NCBI GenBank assembly: GCA_964595055.1 | Contig: CAZQOV010000001.1 | Span: forward strand, 12,038-76,037 | Direction of reading: 5' to 3' | DNA: 64,000 nt | From: CAYRTD01 sp964595055 | GTDB lineage: Bacteria > Bacteroidota > Bacteroidia > Bacteroidales > GCA-2748055 | Shown here: piece after piece, positions 46,301 to 55,627 of the stretch | How positions within the stretch are numbered: position 1 is the stretch's first letter | How the letters are laid out: each line of letters starts with the position of its first letter | The notes under the pieces: model-generated | What the model was told of the DNA's origin: nothing | What the model saw: only the letters and a program-made list of their open reading frames with translations | Database searches by the model: none | Program-made: the position numbers and the translations under genes

Positions 46301-47443
46301 CAGTCCAATTCACCAAACATCTTCTACTTTAAAGACCGTACACTGGTGGCTTTCCATCAGAAGAATGAAGCAGGACAATGGAATGTCATTGTGAAGGATA
46401 TCACTTCCGTTCCTCATATCGAAGTAGGCACTTCCGAAGTACTATCCACATCAAACCAGGAACTTGGCGGCGTTTATGTTCAGACAACTGAGGACAACTT
46501 CCATCTGTTCATGCTTTCAGCCAATGAAGGTCTTGCACACTGGACAGGTACACTAGAACTTCCCATGTTTGAATACGCGGAAACCAACCTTGAAGGTACT
46601 GAGATCAATGTAAGATTCAGTAAGAATATGCCTGATTCCATTGGCAATGCAACCGGATGGACCATCATGGCCGATACAGAAAATATAGGGATCGATACCA
46701 TTTATGGAACGGGCACAGATCCAGAAGTACTGACTTTTGCTCTTGAAGCACCTGTTACTGAAGGACAGTCTGTAACTATCGCTTATGACGGAACCGGAAG
46801 CGTAACTGCATTTGATGGAATGCCCCTGAACCCCTTCCTTGCTGAGGCTGTAGTTAATCTTGTTGGTGCTGAAGCCCCCGTTGCTTCCGATGTTAGCCTT
46901 ACAGGTGAAACCCGTGTTGGAGAAATACTTACAGGATCATATACATACTCAGATGCAAACGGCGACCTTGAAGAAGGAAGTCAGTATCAGTGGTACTATG
47001 CTTCGGATGCTCAAGGAAGCGATATGCTCAAACTTCTTGGCGAAAATGACATCACTTACACAATCACAGAAGATGTTGCAGGTAAGTATGTTGCTTTTGA
47101 AGTTGTACCTGTCACTACTACAGGAGGAGAAGACTTCCTCGAGGGAGAACCTGCTATGTCTGACTGGGCATTTATTATCGGAGTAGGAATGGATAATGAA
47201 TTGGCAAACACAGTAATGATTTATCCGAATCCTGTAACCGATGTGCTTACAATCGACAATTGTTCGGACGTACAGTCTGTCACCCTCTTTGACCTGAGTG
47301 GTAAAGTGATAATGTCTGTTGACAATCGTGGCGGGAATTCCATGAATATCAATATGGCTTCATACCAGAAAGGTATGTACATCCTTAAACTCACCGGAGA
47401 GAATGGCAATACCAGGATCGAACGTGTAGTGAAATCTAAATAA
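43346..47443 (+). CDS. Giant T9SS-exported protein with two propeller-like modules and five Ig-like repeats
   Basis: This 1365-residue protein has a signal peptide (cleavage near VKAQPAEVW). A first propeller-like module covers about 25-345, and four repeats start at residues 348, 454, 558 and 660. A second propeller-like module covers about 765-1090 (with RLGDKFTVVGDVSSDAVIYA, matching the neighbour upstream). A linker resembling an Ig-like domain follows, then a fifth repeat from 1178 and a T9SS sorting domain from about 1292 (MIYPNPVTDVLTI). The repeats read roughly ASDVxITG...LTGxYTYxDxNGDxEG...KWY. Such repeats usually mediate adhesion or spacing. No enzyme motif was found. A perfect hairpin follows the stop codon. 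Confidence 0.8.
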   Translation: MKRTCTIMSLFIMVFLLGNIMVKAQPAEVWNIEPDWNTGKDKRGIAYNVLTNHIYVAGTAGSATEAADPALNQIHVLNAADGSLVKTLTLDPLTIASNGYGIRDVAVSDDGGLLATITTTNNFNPQKLYYWENEDADPVLLWEDQSGNDIDFGPGFDVHGDMNEEACIIIPFFEEASVYYFEVTNGNIADPVTLALTNVDAGGNATVQVLGTKISDGFWYNNTTLNQPSLIDGTGNTIGSIPAGIFSGQTHDVEQFGVGDMTYLAVGEDSLVQIIDITDKAADFSDVGSEDSVTEITGKSAIAAGWPPEFGTGHELETMGLPDGSFVVYSLSGGNYIKANATEGAPFATNVMFSGFAMVDSTVEISYQYVDINGDPEGSSEIKWFLSDDEAGTNKTEIVANQNNLTYTVTSEDVGKYLSYSILAIASSGTASDESHVFESGFIGPLAPGDARYPVASDLAITGPIAVDEVLQGSYTYFDENGDLEGKSIIKWYTADDTIGTNMEEVADGTLEYRIKPADDNKYIMFSVTPVASTGVLLEGDEVSVVSDSAVFFPELPPTASDVAITGREEVAGILTGTYTYTDLNDDPEGNTILKWYSADALDGAKTELAADTNRYELVAADEGKYIFFGVTPVTEDGEVGEEAFDTTGVIAAEPDPEAPVATDVMVHGTPEAGAVVYGTYTYTDRTDDPEGNSIIKWYTADDKDGTNMVQIDGANRYTLIVDENMIGKHLVFEITPVATEGELLEGDPVTATTEVAATASTNEGDFDREWIRAKKLDGTPEFIGTGSTERGFAVISDRIYIASRLGGTKLLVVDKANGGLVSEMNTEGMDVGLFKISDVEVSNDGQILACPLQINTSTAPFVIYKWENELSAPTKFIEFTSTEALRLGDKFTVVGDVSSDAVIYAAAAAGNKVVRWVVTGGIVDDGTIITLENTTSIGSTPSVAPFDASPTSDFIVDGRGFQAQIFNHEGLYVGAIEGVGQSNNQSNSPNIFYFKDRTLVAFHQKNEAGQWNVIVKDITSVPHIEVGTSEVLSTSNQELGGVYVQTTEDNFHLFMLSANEGLAHWTGTLELPMFEYAETNLEGTEINVRFSKNMPDSIGNATGWTIMADTENIGIDTIYGTGTDPEVLTFALEAPVTEGQSVTIAYDGTGSVTAFDGMPLNPFLAEAVVNLVGAEAPVASDVSLTGETRVGEILTGSYTYSDANGDLEEGSQYQWYYASDAQGSDMLKLLGENDITYTITEDVAGKYVAFEVVPVTTTGGEDFLEGEPAMSDWAFIIGVGMDNELANTVMIYPNPVTDVLTIDNCSDVQSVTLFDLSGKVIMSVDNRGGNSMNINMASYQKGMYILKLTGENGNTRIERVVKSK
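44387..45610 (+). repeat. Four tandem Ig-like protein repeats
   Basis: Within the giant exported protein, four modules of 102-106 residues start at codons 348, 454, 558 and 660. Each keeps YTY-x-D-x-NGD-x-EG and a KW(Y/F) core, and three end in SVTPV or similar. Repeats 2-4 are clearly closer to each other than to repeat 1. A fifth copy sits about 520 residues later, at 46877-47180. Confidence 0.8.
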
Positions 47444-47452
47444 TAGGGTTAT

Positions 47453-47478
47453 AAGAGGGCAGGGATGCCTGCCCTCTT
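47453..47478 (+). terminator. Strong hairpin after the giant exported protein gene
   Basis: AAGAGGGCAGG and CCTGCCCTCTT form a perfect 11-pair stem with a GATG loop, starting 10 bases after the stop codon. The following GCCTTATTTAATT is only weakly T-rich, so it may terminate partly or stabilise the upstream mRNA rather than end the operon. Confidence 0.6.
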
Positions 47479-47579
47479 GCCTTATTTAATTGTACTCACC
47501 ATTCCACTCACTGAAGAAGGATGCTGAGAAGACAAGAATAATGACAAATCATCGAAATGTACCTAAAAACAAAAGGGAA

Positions 47580-48395
47580 GTGAAAAAACTAATTCCAATA
47601 ATTATATTCATACTTTTTGCCGCTTCATCATTTTCACAGGAGATAAAAGTCAGAAAAATCAAAAAACTGCCTGTCGAAGAAAAAGCCTACTTTCCCAATT
47701 TCGGAAGAAATCATAAAGAAATTTTGTTATCCGGGAAACACCATCAGGGTCTCACTCTGTATAACCGATGCAAAAGAAAAGAAAGGGAAATATCAGATGC
47801 AAGAGGTGCAGGAAGGGATTATGTGGTAAAACAGGATGGAAATATCATTTTTTCCGAAAACAGCATTAAAGAAGGTAGAAAACTCACCGAATATAAAAGA
47901 TATAATCCTGAAACCGGACAGATCACTGCTGTTGAGTCTCCTCCTGCAGAAGACAAGCATATTAAAATAAAAGGTAAAAATCTGTCTCTTGTGCAGGGTC
48001 TGCATGAAGCAAAAGAGCTTAACCCGATTGAAAATAAATACTATATATGGGCCTCACTCTCCCCTTCTGAAGACAAAATTCTGTTCACAGCAGCAGGAGA
48101 CGGAACCTATGTATCAGATCTTGAGGGAAAAATTCTTCATGATATTGGATACCTTAATGCTCCCCAATGGCTAAATGAAGATTGGGTAATTGGAATGGAT
48201 GACAAAGATGACGGAGAACAGGTGATTTCTTCTGATATCGTAGCGGTTCACCTGGAAACAGGAAAAAGAATTAATCTTACGCAAAAATCGGAGGTTATTG
48301 CCCAGTACCCTAAAGTATCACCAGAACAGAACAGGATTGTATATCATAGTCTTGAGGGTGGTGTCTATCTTATGAGGATTAGGATAAAAGAATAG
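47580..48395 (+). CDS. Secreted TolB-like/PD40 beta-propeller protein
   Basis: The GTG at 47580 starts a clean signal peptide (KKLIPIIIFILFAASSFSQ); an ATG at 47541 would add 13 mostly charged residues and is the alternative. The mature part is about 250 residues with WD40-like/PD40 blades, seen in WASLSPSEDKILFTAAGDGT, LNAPQWLNEDWVIGMDD and AQYPKVSPEQNRIVYHSLEG. It has no T9SS sorting domain, so it should stay in the periplasm. The function is unknown; in this position it may bind glycan fragments or partner proteins. The amidase gene follows after 37 bases. Confidence 0.75.
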   Translation: MKKLIPIIIFILFAASSFSQEIKVRKIKKLPVEEKAYFPNFGRNHKEILLSGKHHQGLTLYNRCKRKEREISDARGAGRDYVVKQDGNIIFSENSIKEGRKLTEYKRYNPETGQITAVESPPAEDKHIKIKGKNLSLVQGLHEAKELNPIENKYYIWASLSPSEDKILFTAAGDGTYVSDLEGKILHDIGYLNAPQWLNEDWVIGMDDKDDGEQVISSDIVAVHLETGKRINLTQKSEVIAQYPKVSPEQNRIVYHSLEGGVYLMRIRIKE

Positions 48396-48432
48396 AAAGC
48401 GCTTAAAGTCTTACCGAATTAAAGCTAATACC

Positions 48433-50769
48433 TTGAAAAAGATATTTATAATACTACTGACCTTATTTTTTGGAACCCTTTACAGTTCCAGAGCTCAGAC
48501 TCCTGACTTCACAGGATTAAAAGTGATGATAAACCCCGGCCACGGAGGACATGACTCAGATGACAGGGGCATGCCAAACGGTTTCTGGGAATCTGAAGGC
48601 AACCTGACCAAAGGATTGTGGTTAAGAGATCTTCTGGAAGCGAGAGGTTGTGAAGTGATCATGTCGAGAGTACTTAACCGGACCGAAGATGACCTGCCCC
48701 TATCGCAAATAGCCGAAATAGCCAACCAAAATGAGGTGGACTTATTTATTTCCATTCATTCCAATGCCGGAAATCAAAGCACCAATTACTGTATGACCAT
48801 ATTTAATGGAAAAAGCGAAACGCCAACTATTCCTGAGTCAAAAATCTGGGCTAAGATTTTATGGCAACATCTGGTCACAAACAAAGCAACTTTCTGGACA
48901 AATACAGATCCTAATTATATCGGAGATCTAACGCTTAATCCCAGCTGGACCTATGGATACGGAGTTCTTTATCCCCTGGCTGTACCGGGTATCATTTCCG
49001 AAGGAAGTATGCACGATTACCGACCGGAAATGGATAGGTTATTAAACCTGGAATACCGTAAACAAGAAGCCTGGAACATGTTGTATGCCATGGAAGAGTA
49101 CTTTCAGCTTCAGGGAAATGAACCCTTCGGGAACATCGCAGGGATCATAAGAGATTCTCTGCTCATCAAGGATCATTACAGAATTGAAGGTTCTCCGGAC
49201 AAATATCATGTGGTAAATAATGCCGTTGTTGAATTGCTGGAAACCGGAGAAACATATTTTGTAGATACCCTGAATACGGGCTATTATTATTTCGATAGCA
49301 TTCCACCAGGAGATTATCATCTGAAATTTTCGGCCTATGAGTACTTCAATGATACGGTCGCAATTACCGTCCTGCCTCATGGCTTTACCTATCATAACCA
49401 CTGGCTGGAGGCTGATAAAACAATGCCTCCGGAGCTTATTCATACTACACCCTCAGAGGGTGGAACGATCGGATGTTACGATCCCATTACCTTTACCTTT
49501 GATATGAATATGGATTCTGCCAGTTTTGCAGAAGCTTTTTCAATTGAACCCCCAATAGATGGGAATTTTACCTGGGGTGAAAACTACCTTAAGGTATCTT
49601 TCCTGCCGGTTATCCCATATGAAACCCTCACCAATTATACCATATTCATTGACTCAACCGCAATGCATCAGTGGGAAGTATCTTTAGATACTACCTATAG
49701 CCTAAATTTCGTTACCGGTGATCGAAACCGTTATTCACTGGAAAACAGTTTCCCCTCTGATGAACAAGCCAATATCAGTCCCTACCTTCAATTCCGACTG
49801 ATTTTTGATGCACCTCTTAATAATTCTTCCCTGATCAATGCAGTCAAAATAGTAACTTCTGAAGGTGAAACTATCGGAACCCGGGCTGCCATGATAAATA
49901 CCTTTGAAGGAAAAGGCCATTATTATTTCGAGCCTTCGAAAGACCTTGACTATGATAAAGAATATAATCTCCTCCTGGCTGGCTCAATCAAAGATGAAGA
50001 TAACATCCCTCTTGTCGACACACTGGAGATAACCTTTACCACAGGCTCACAACCCGGACCCATGGTCGTACTGGATGAAATGGAAAATCCTTCCGGTTGG
50101 AGCATTGATTTTCTCCAGAGTCCGGGACTCGATCCGGGTTCATTCCTTTACAAATGGTCTAAAACTTACAGGTCCGGTGCTGCCTCCTTGTTGATGAGAT
50201 ATGCATTCACAGAATCAGGGGCATCGGCAATGCTTAAACCTGTAACACCAATCGCATTGAATCCCGCAGCAGGCAAAACAGGTATGTGGATTTGGGGAGA
50301 AATGAGCTATAATGATATTTTCCTGGGATTCGACAATGAAACCCATGTACTGCTTACAAATATCGATTTTGCAGGATGGAAATATTGTACTGTCGATATT
50401 CCTGAAGGAGCAACAAAACTGACTTTTATAAGAATCACGAATACAGAAAACGGAGCTTTCGGAGGTGATCTGTATTTTGACAGGATAAGCCAACCCGACA
50501 TCACTGGAAGAATAGTCTTCCCAGAAAAAAACATTAAGGTTTATCCCAATCCGGTAAGTGGAAATGTATTATGGGTTGAGGGATTGAAGAATGCTGAAAG
50601 TCAATACTCTATATTCTCACTAGACGGAAAATTGATTCAACGCAATATCCTTCCCCGTGGAGAGAACAAGATTCTTCTTGAGGACAAGGCTGTAAATCTC
50701 TCAATATTTATTTTAAAAGTGAGCCAGGATAACGTGGATCACAATATAATCATTAACAATCAAAATTAA
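48433..50769 (+). CDS. T9SS-exported N-acetylmuramoyl-L-alanine amidase, multidomain
   Basis: The TTG start at 48433 is supported by the signal peptide it opens (MKKIFIILLTLFFGTLYSS). The Amidase_3 catalytic domain (about 28-220) has all zinc ligands and the catalytic Glu in order: INPGHGGHDSDDRG, WESEGNLTKG, LFISIHSNAGNQST and GIISEGSMHDYRPE. This class cuts the MurNAc-L-Ala bond and leaves peptide-free glycan. A carboxypeptidase-regulatory-like domain (about 255-320), two Big_5-type Ig-like domains (about 335-540), a jelly-roll-like region and a T9SS sorting domain (VYPNPVSGNVLWVEG) follow. It is predicted to be at the cell surface or released, thus suited to foreign peptidoglycan. It precedes susC by 31 bases. 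Confidence 0.9.
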   Translation: MKKIFIILLTLFFGTLYSSRAQTPDFTGLKVMINPGHGGHDSDDRGMPNGFWESEGNLTKGLWLRDLLEARGCEVIMSRVLNRTEDDLPLSQIAEIANQNEVDLFISIHSNAGNQSTNYCMTIFNGKSETPTIPESKIWAKILWQHLVTNKATFWTNTDPNYIGDLTLNPSWTYGYGVLYPLAVPGIISEGSMHDYRPEMDRLLNLEYRKQEAWNMLYAMEEYFQLQGNEPFGNIAGIIRDSLLIKDHYRIEGSPDKYHVVNNAVVELLETGETYFVDTLNTGYYYFDSIPPGDYHLKFSAYEYFNDTVAITVLPHGFTYHNHWLEADKTMPPELIHTTPSEGGTIGCYDPITFTFDMNMDSASFAEAFSIEPPIDGNFTWGENYLKVSFLPVIPYETLTNYTIFIDSTAMHQWEVSLDTTYSLNFVTGDRNRYSLENSFPSDEQANISPYLQFRLIFDAPLNNSSLINAVKIVTSEGETIGTRAAMINTFEGKGHYYFEPSKDLDYDKEYNLLLAGSIKDEDNIPLVDTLEITFTTGSQPGPMVVLDEMENPSGWSIDFLQSPGLDPGSFLYKWSKTYRSGAASLLMRYAFTESGASAMLKPVTPIALNPAAGKTGMWIWGEMSYNDIFLGFDNETHVLLTNIDFAGWKYCTVDIPEGATKLTFIRITNTENGAFGGDLYFDRISQPDITGRIVFPEKNIKVYPNPVSGNVLWVEGLKNAESQYSIFSLDGKLIQRNILPRGENKILLEDKAVNLSIFILKVSQDNVDHNIIINNQN

Positions 50770-50800
50770 AGCAAACGCTCAATTTATTAAAAACTGATAT

Positions 50801-53800
50801 ATGAATAAGGTACTATTGATGTTCGTTTTTCTCTCCACCGCAGCAATGCTTTTTGGTCAGGAGAGAACAGTTACAGGGAAGGTAACCGATGCAGAGGGAG
50901 AGCCCCTGATCGGGGCCAGTGTGGTGGCACAAACGCCCGCAGATGCAAGTCCTATCGGGAGCATAACTGATATCCGGGGAAATTTTAGCATTTCTGTTCC
51001 TGAATCAGTTAACACTCTTGTTATATCCTATGTTGGTTATGAAACAAAGGAAATTGATATAAGCGGAAAAACCCAGGTGAATATTAGCCTGGAGCAATCA
51101 GCCATGCAACTGGATGATGTTGTGGTGACAGCCCTCGGTATCAAAAAAGAAGAAAAAGCCCTGGGATATGCTTTTTCGGATGTGAAAGGAGATGATTTGG
51201 TGACAAACAGGGATGTAAATTTTATTAACTCAGTGAGTAATAAAATTGCGGGAGTGAACATTTCTCAGACTGCCGGCGGTGCAGGAACTTCATCAAGGAT
51301 TATCATCAGGGGCGTTAAATCTTTATCAACAGAAAGTCAGCCTCTTATTGTAATCGACGGCGTACCAATAGACAATTCTTCCGATGGTGCCACATGGCTT
51401 GGAGGAGTTGATTATGGGAACAGCCTGATGGGTGTTTCACCCGATGACATTGAAACCATGTCTGTCCTGAAGGGCCCTAATGCTGCAGCTCTGTATGGTT
51501 CAAGGGCAGCAGCGGGAGTTATTCTTATCACCACAAAAAAAGGTACCGGAAGAGAAGAGCTGAAAGTAACATTAAATTCCAATTTCATGTTCGACAGAGC
51601 TTATATAGTAGCAAAATATCAAAATGAATATGGAGCAGGTTTTGGAGGTGGTATTCAAAAACAGCTCTTAACGGAAGAGCAACAGGAAAAGTTTGGCAGG
51701 GACTCTGCTTACTATTATTTTTCCACCGGAAGCTGGGGACCTAAGCTGGATGGAACGGTAGAAGTACTTAACTGGAATGATGAATTTGTAAAATTAACTC
51801 CCCAGCCAAACAATGTAAGAGACTACTTTGAAAAGGGCTATACGCTTACAAATACAGTGGCTATTGAGAGCGGAAATGAGAAAACAAACTGGCGTTTTTC
51901 TGCTTCATCATTGAATAACAAAGGCTTGAAACCAAATAGCAATTACGACAGGAAAACAATCAATTTTAATATAAACACAAACCTGAATAAGTTTGCCTCT
52001 TTTAGTTTTAAAGGAAATTATATAAGAGAAGATGCCTTTAACAGGGTTGGGCAGGGTGATGCAAGAACCGGTGCAAGGACATTTATATGGATGCCAAGAA
52101 GCATTAATATCAATACCCTGAGAGAAGACTACATGAGTGAAAACGGTTTTGAACAAAACTGGTATTTTGCCAGCGACTGGCATACCAATCCATTCTGGGA
52201 GGCTTTTGAAAATTACAATAATGATAATAAGGATCAGTTTATCGGCTTTGCGAAATTAGACTTCAAATTCACCCCCTGGCTATCAGGGTATATCCGAAGC
52301 AGTATGGACACTTATGGTACCAAACGATATCTGAGAATAGCCAATAATGCTTTAAGGGCAAATGGTGAGGGTTTGTTTACCGAACGATGGGTGAATTATC
52401 GCTCATTGAATCATGACTTCCTGTTAACGGCTCAAAAAAGTTTCGGAGATGATCTGGATATCAATGTTAATTTTGGAGGAAATTACTTTGATTCCTTTGT
52501 TGACTATCAATCATCAACAATAAACGGCTTAGCGGTTCCGAATTTTTTCTCTCTCAATAATGCCAAATACCCGGCAGAAAATAATATTGGATCAACCCGG
52601 AGGCAGAAAAGAATCAATTCATTATATGGTTCTGCACAATTTAATTACAAAACCTGGTATTATCTTGAATTAACAGGTAGAAACGATTGGTCATCTACCC
52701 TTCCACTTGATAACAATTCCTACTTTTATCCATCACTGAACACCAGTTTTGTTTTCAGTAATGCGTTTAATATGGATAAGCGAATACTATCATTTGGGAA
52801 AATACGATTCTCCTACGCTTTTGTAGGGAATGATACAAATCCTTACCAGTTGGAAAATGTATTTATTAATCAGCAGTATGGAGAGGTGCCGGCTGTATAT
52901 CTGGACAGAAACGGAAAAAATCCAAATTTGAAGCCTGAGAAAACCGGATCATGGGAAATTGGTACAGATCTTCGCTTTTTTCAAAACCGAATCGGTTTGG
53001 ACCTGACCTATTATGATGAAGTTACCTATGACCAGATTGTAGAAGCAGAGATATCAAAAGCCTCAGGGTTCAAAAGCATAATTACCAATGGTGGTGAAAT
53101 TGCAAACCGCGGCGTGGAAGCTCAGTTAAATCTTAGCCCGGTAAGGACCTCAAATGTAGATTGGGATATTAACCTTAACTATGCCAAAAACGAAAACGCA
53201 GTTTTATCCCTGGCCGGTGGCCTTTCACAATTTACCATTACCAATGAAAGCCAGATAGATATTGTAGCTATTCCGGGTCGTCCATATGGTGAAATCATAG
53301 GAACTACTATTACAAGGTATTATAAACGCGATGGTGAAGGTGAAATCATTGATGATCCCAATAACGGCAGACCGCTTGTTGGGGACGATGGTTTGCTTGT
53401 AACAGGAAAAAGAGGGGTTATTGGGAACATTACTCCCGATTGGACAGGAGGAATAACTAACAGCCTGAGATACAAAAATCTGAGACTTTCTTTCTCAGTG
53501 GGTGTTAAAATGGGAGGAGATATATTCTCTAAAACAAATAAATACGGTCTTGACAACGGTCAGTTTGAAGAAACACTCGAAGGACGCGAGTCCTGGTATG
53601 CAGCAACCACTGCAGAGCAAAATAAAGGGCGAAAAGGTATGTACAATGAAGATGGCACTCCAATGCTTGATGAAGATGATAAGCAGATATTCGATCCCAA
53701 TGGCTCGGAGCCTGTAGGCTATGTTGTTGAAGGGGTGTTGGCAGATGGTAGTGAAAATAACAAAGGGGTTGATCCGCAGGTTTTTTTCCATCTACGGAAA

Positions 53801-54079
53801 TGGGGCGGGATAGCAGAACTGGACGTTTATGACGGGTCCTATGTGAAATTAAGAGATGTTACCCTGAATTACAATTTACCTTCCGGATGGTTCGATAATA
53901 TCTTTATCAGTCAGGCATCAGTAGCATTAATTGGAAAAAATCTCTGGTTAATATATAGTGGAGTCCCAAACATAGATCCCGAATCTTCATTCACTTCAAA
54001 CATTAACGGACTTGGACAGGAATATGCAGCAATGCCTACTACCCGTTCGTTTGGATTTAATCTCAGAATCGTATTTTAA
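50801..54079 (+). CDS. SusC/RagA-family TonB-linked outer-membrane transporter
   Basis: This 1092-residue protein has a signal peptide and a carboxypeptidase-like N-terminal domain (VTGKVTDAEGEPLIGASVVA). A plug domain follows with the family signature DDVVVTALGIKKEEKALGYA and GVKSLSTESQPLIVIDGVP. A 22-strand barrel ends in SFGFNLRIVF with a terminal Phe. SusC proteins import glycans or peptides through the outer membrane using TonB energy, capped by their SusD partner, encoded 15 bases downstream. The cargo here is inferred to be cell-wall glycan fragments from the amidase, GHL10 and MurQ neighbours. The closest family match by motif is general SusC, without subfamily assignment. Confidence 0.95.
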   Translation: MNKVLLMFVFLSTAAMLFGQERTVTGKVTDAEGEPLIGASVVAQTPADASPIGSITDIRGNFSISVPESVNTLVISYVGYETKEIDISGKTQVNISLEQSAMQLDDVVVTALGIKKEEKALGYAFSDVKGDDLVTNRDVNFINSVSNKIAGVNISQTAGGAGTSSRIIIRGVKSLSTESQPLIVIDGVPIDNSSDGATWLGGVDYGNSLMGVSPDDIETMSVLKGPNAAALYGSRAAAGVILITTKKGTGREELKVTLNSNFMFDRAYIVAKYQNEYGAGFGGGIQKQLLTEEQQEKFGRDSAYYYFSTGSWGPKLDGTVEVLNWNDEFVKLTPQPNNVRDYFEKGYTLTNTVAIESGNEKTNWRFSASSLNNKGLKPNSNYDRKTINFNINTNLNKFASFSFKGNYIREDAFNRVGQGDARTGARTFIWMPRSININTLREDYMSENGFEQNWYFASDWHTNPFWEAFENYNNDNKDQFIGFAKLDFKFTPWLSGYIRSSMDTYGTKRYLRIANNALRANGEGLFTERWVNYRSLNHDFLLTAQKSFGDDLDINVNFGGNYFDSFVDYQSSTINGLAVPNFFSLNNAKYPAENNIGSTRRQKRINSLYGSAQFNYKTWYYLELTGRNDWSSTLPLDNNSYFYPSLNTSFVFSNAFNMDKRILSFGKIRFSYAFVGNDTNPYQLENVFINQQYGEVPAVYLDRNGKNPNLKPEKTGSWEIGTDLRFFQNRIGLDLTYYDEVTYDQIVEAEISKASGFKSIITNGGEIANRGVEAQLNLSPVRTSNVDWDINLNYAKNENAVLSLAGGLSQFTITNESQIDIVAIPGRPYGEIIGTTITRYYKRDGEGEIIDDPNNGRPLVGDDGLLVTGKRGVIGNITPDWTGGITNSLRYKNLRLSFSVGVKMGGDIFSKTNKYGLDNGQFEETLEGRESWYAATTAEQNKGRKGMYNEDGTPMLDEDDKQIFDPNGSEPVGYVVEGVLADGSENNKGVDPQVFFHLRKWGGIAELDVYDGSYVKLRDVTLNYNLPSGWFDNIFISQASVALIGKNLWLIYSGVPNIDPESSFTSNINGLGQEYAAMPTTRSFGFNLRIVF

Positions 54080-54094
54080 ACAATAATATAGACT

Positions 54095-55627
54095 ATGAAT
54101 ATGCTAAAAATCACAACAATATGCCTATCTGTGGTAATATTGTCCTCATGCACAAAAGGTTTTGAAGATATCAATACAGATCCAAATAATCCTGTAACCA
54201 CAGACGTTGAGTATATCTTTAATTATGTCGTTAAAGAAGCCGCAGGTGAATTTGGAATTGTAAATGCCTACAACTATACCTACGTTCAGCGCTGGGTGAT
54301 GCAAACCGCAGCAGTCTGGGGCAATTCTACTATGCCCCCTTATTCATTATTTGACCAATATCGCATACAAAATATGTGGGAGTACTATTACTCAAATTTA
54401 CTTGTAAACACCGAGCTGCTTCTTAAGATGACCGATGGTGAGGCAGATGTTAACATGCATCAGGTTGCCCGTATATGGAAAGTATTTATTTTTCACCGGG
54501 TGACAGATCTCTGGGGAGATGTACCTTATTCCGAAGCGTGGCAATTGCTCGATGAATATACGGATGAGACTATCAGCCCTGCTTACGATACCCAGGAAAG
54601 TATTTACGAGGATATGCTGATTATTCTCAAAGATGCTGCTTCGAAAATAGATAAGAGCAGAGGGTTTTACAATAACGATATGATCTTTGATGGTGATCTG
54701 GATCTATGGATCAGGTTTGCAAACTCATTAAGATTAAGATTAGCTGCAAGGAGCGGAGATCAGGAGGTAGTGAACGAAATTATATCGGAAAACAATCTTA
54801 TTTCTTCCAATGCTGAAGCTGCCTATTTTACCTATATCGAAACCCAGGACTGGTGGAATCCCTATTATGAAATCAACATCGATTCAAAAAATCCCACCAC
54901 TCCTGAACAAACAGGAACAACCACACCCAAGGTAAGTGAGTTGATGATGCGTCAATTGAAAGATACCGATGATCCGCGCCTGTCTATTTATGCCCAGACT
55001 ATTGAAACTGACAATGCTACATATCGAGGCACTCCCAATCTTATGGATGCAAACAAAAAAGAAAACCAGGCCATGGGAATTGGGGTGACCAGCACTTCCT
55101 ACATCGGGAAATATTTCTCCAATGACCCCACCTGGAAAAAACCTCTCCTAAGTTATTCGGAAGTATGCTTTCTGAGAGCAGAAGCTGCACTCAGAAATTG
55201 GACAGGAGAGGATGCCCAAACCTGGTATGAAAATGGAGTGCGCAGTGCTCTTTCCTTTTATGGAATTGAGGAAGCTGAAATAACTGAATTTGTTACCAAT
55301 GGCGATCCTTTTAATAATAGTATTAAACAAATAATTACCCAGAAATGGATTGCACTCTTCCTCGATGGCTGGGAAACATTCGCAGAATATCGCAGAACAG
55401 GATATCCCCAGCTGAAAAAATATGATCTCGAACTCGATGGGATTAAAATAATAAGGTATGACTGGGTAGATGTCCCCAGGTCTTATGTTCCCGGAAGGCT
55501 CCCTTACCCTGACGATGAAAGCGATTTAAATCATAAAAATTACGAGGAAGCAGTTAATCGAATGGGAGGTGATTCCTATTACCAGCAAGTATGGTGGTCG
55601 AAGAAGTTTGGGGATATTGGGTATTAG
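54095..55627 (+). CDS. SusD/RagB-family surface lipoprotein (SusD-like_2)
   Basis: This 510-residue lipoprotein has its lipobox Cys in VVILSSCTKGFEDINTDPN. The motif FEDINTDPNNP right after the Cys and the WGDVPYSEAWQ segment near residue 145 are typical of the SusD-like_2 branch. The C-terminal half carries LRNWTGEDAQTWYENGV and the closing YPDDESDLNHKNYEEA block. It binds ligand at the cell surface and acts as a lid for the SusC transporter upstream. A heptad DNA repeat array starts 26 bases after its stop. Confidence 0.93.
   Translation: MNMLKITTICLSVVILSSCTKGFEDINTDPNNPVTTDVEYIFNYVVKEAAGEFGIVNAYNYTYVQRWVMQTAAVWGNSTMPPYSLFDQYRIQNMWEYYYSNLLVNTELLLKMTDGEADVNMHQVARIWKVFIFHRVTDLWGDVPYSEAWQLLDEYTDETISPAYDTQESIYEDMLIILKDAASKIDKSRGFYNNDMIFDGDLDLWIRFANSLRLRLAARSGDQEVVNEIISENNLISSNAEAAYFTYIETQDWWNPYYEINIDSKNPTTPEQTGTTTPKVSELMMRQLKDTDDPRLSIYAQTIETDNATYRGTPNLMDANKKENQAMGIGVTSTSYIGKYFSNDPTWKKPLLSYSEVCFLRAEAALRNWTGEDAQTWYENGVRSALSFYGIEEAEITEFVTNGDPFNNSIKQIITQKWIALFLDGWETFAEYRRTGYPQLKKYDLELDGIKIIRYDWVDVPRSYVPGRLPYPDDESDLNHKNYEEAVNRMGGDSYYQQVWWSKKFGDIGY

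Noticed and set aside
45937..46320. Leftward open frame inside the giant exported protein gene
   Set aside because: It is a shadow frame; the sense strand has a continuous, repeat-structured protein with signal and sorting domains.
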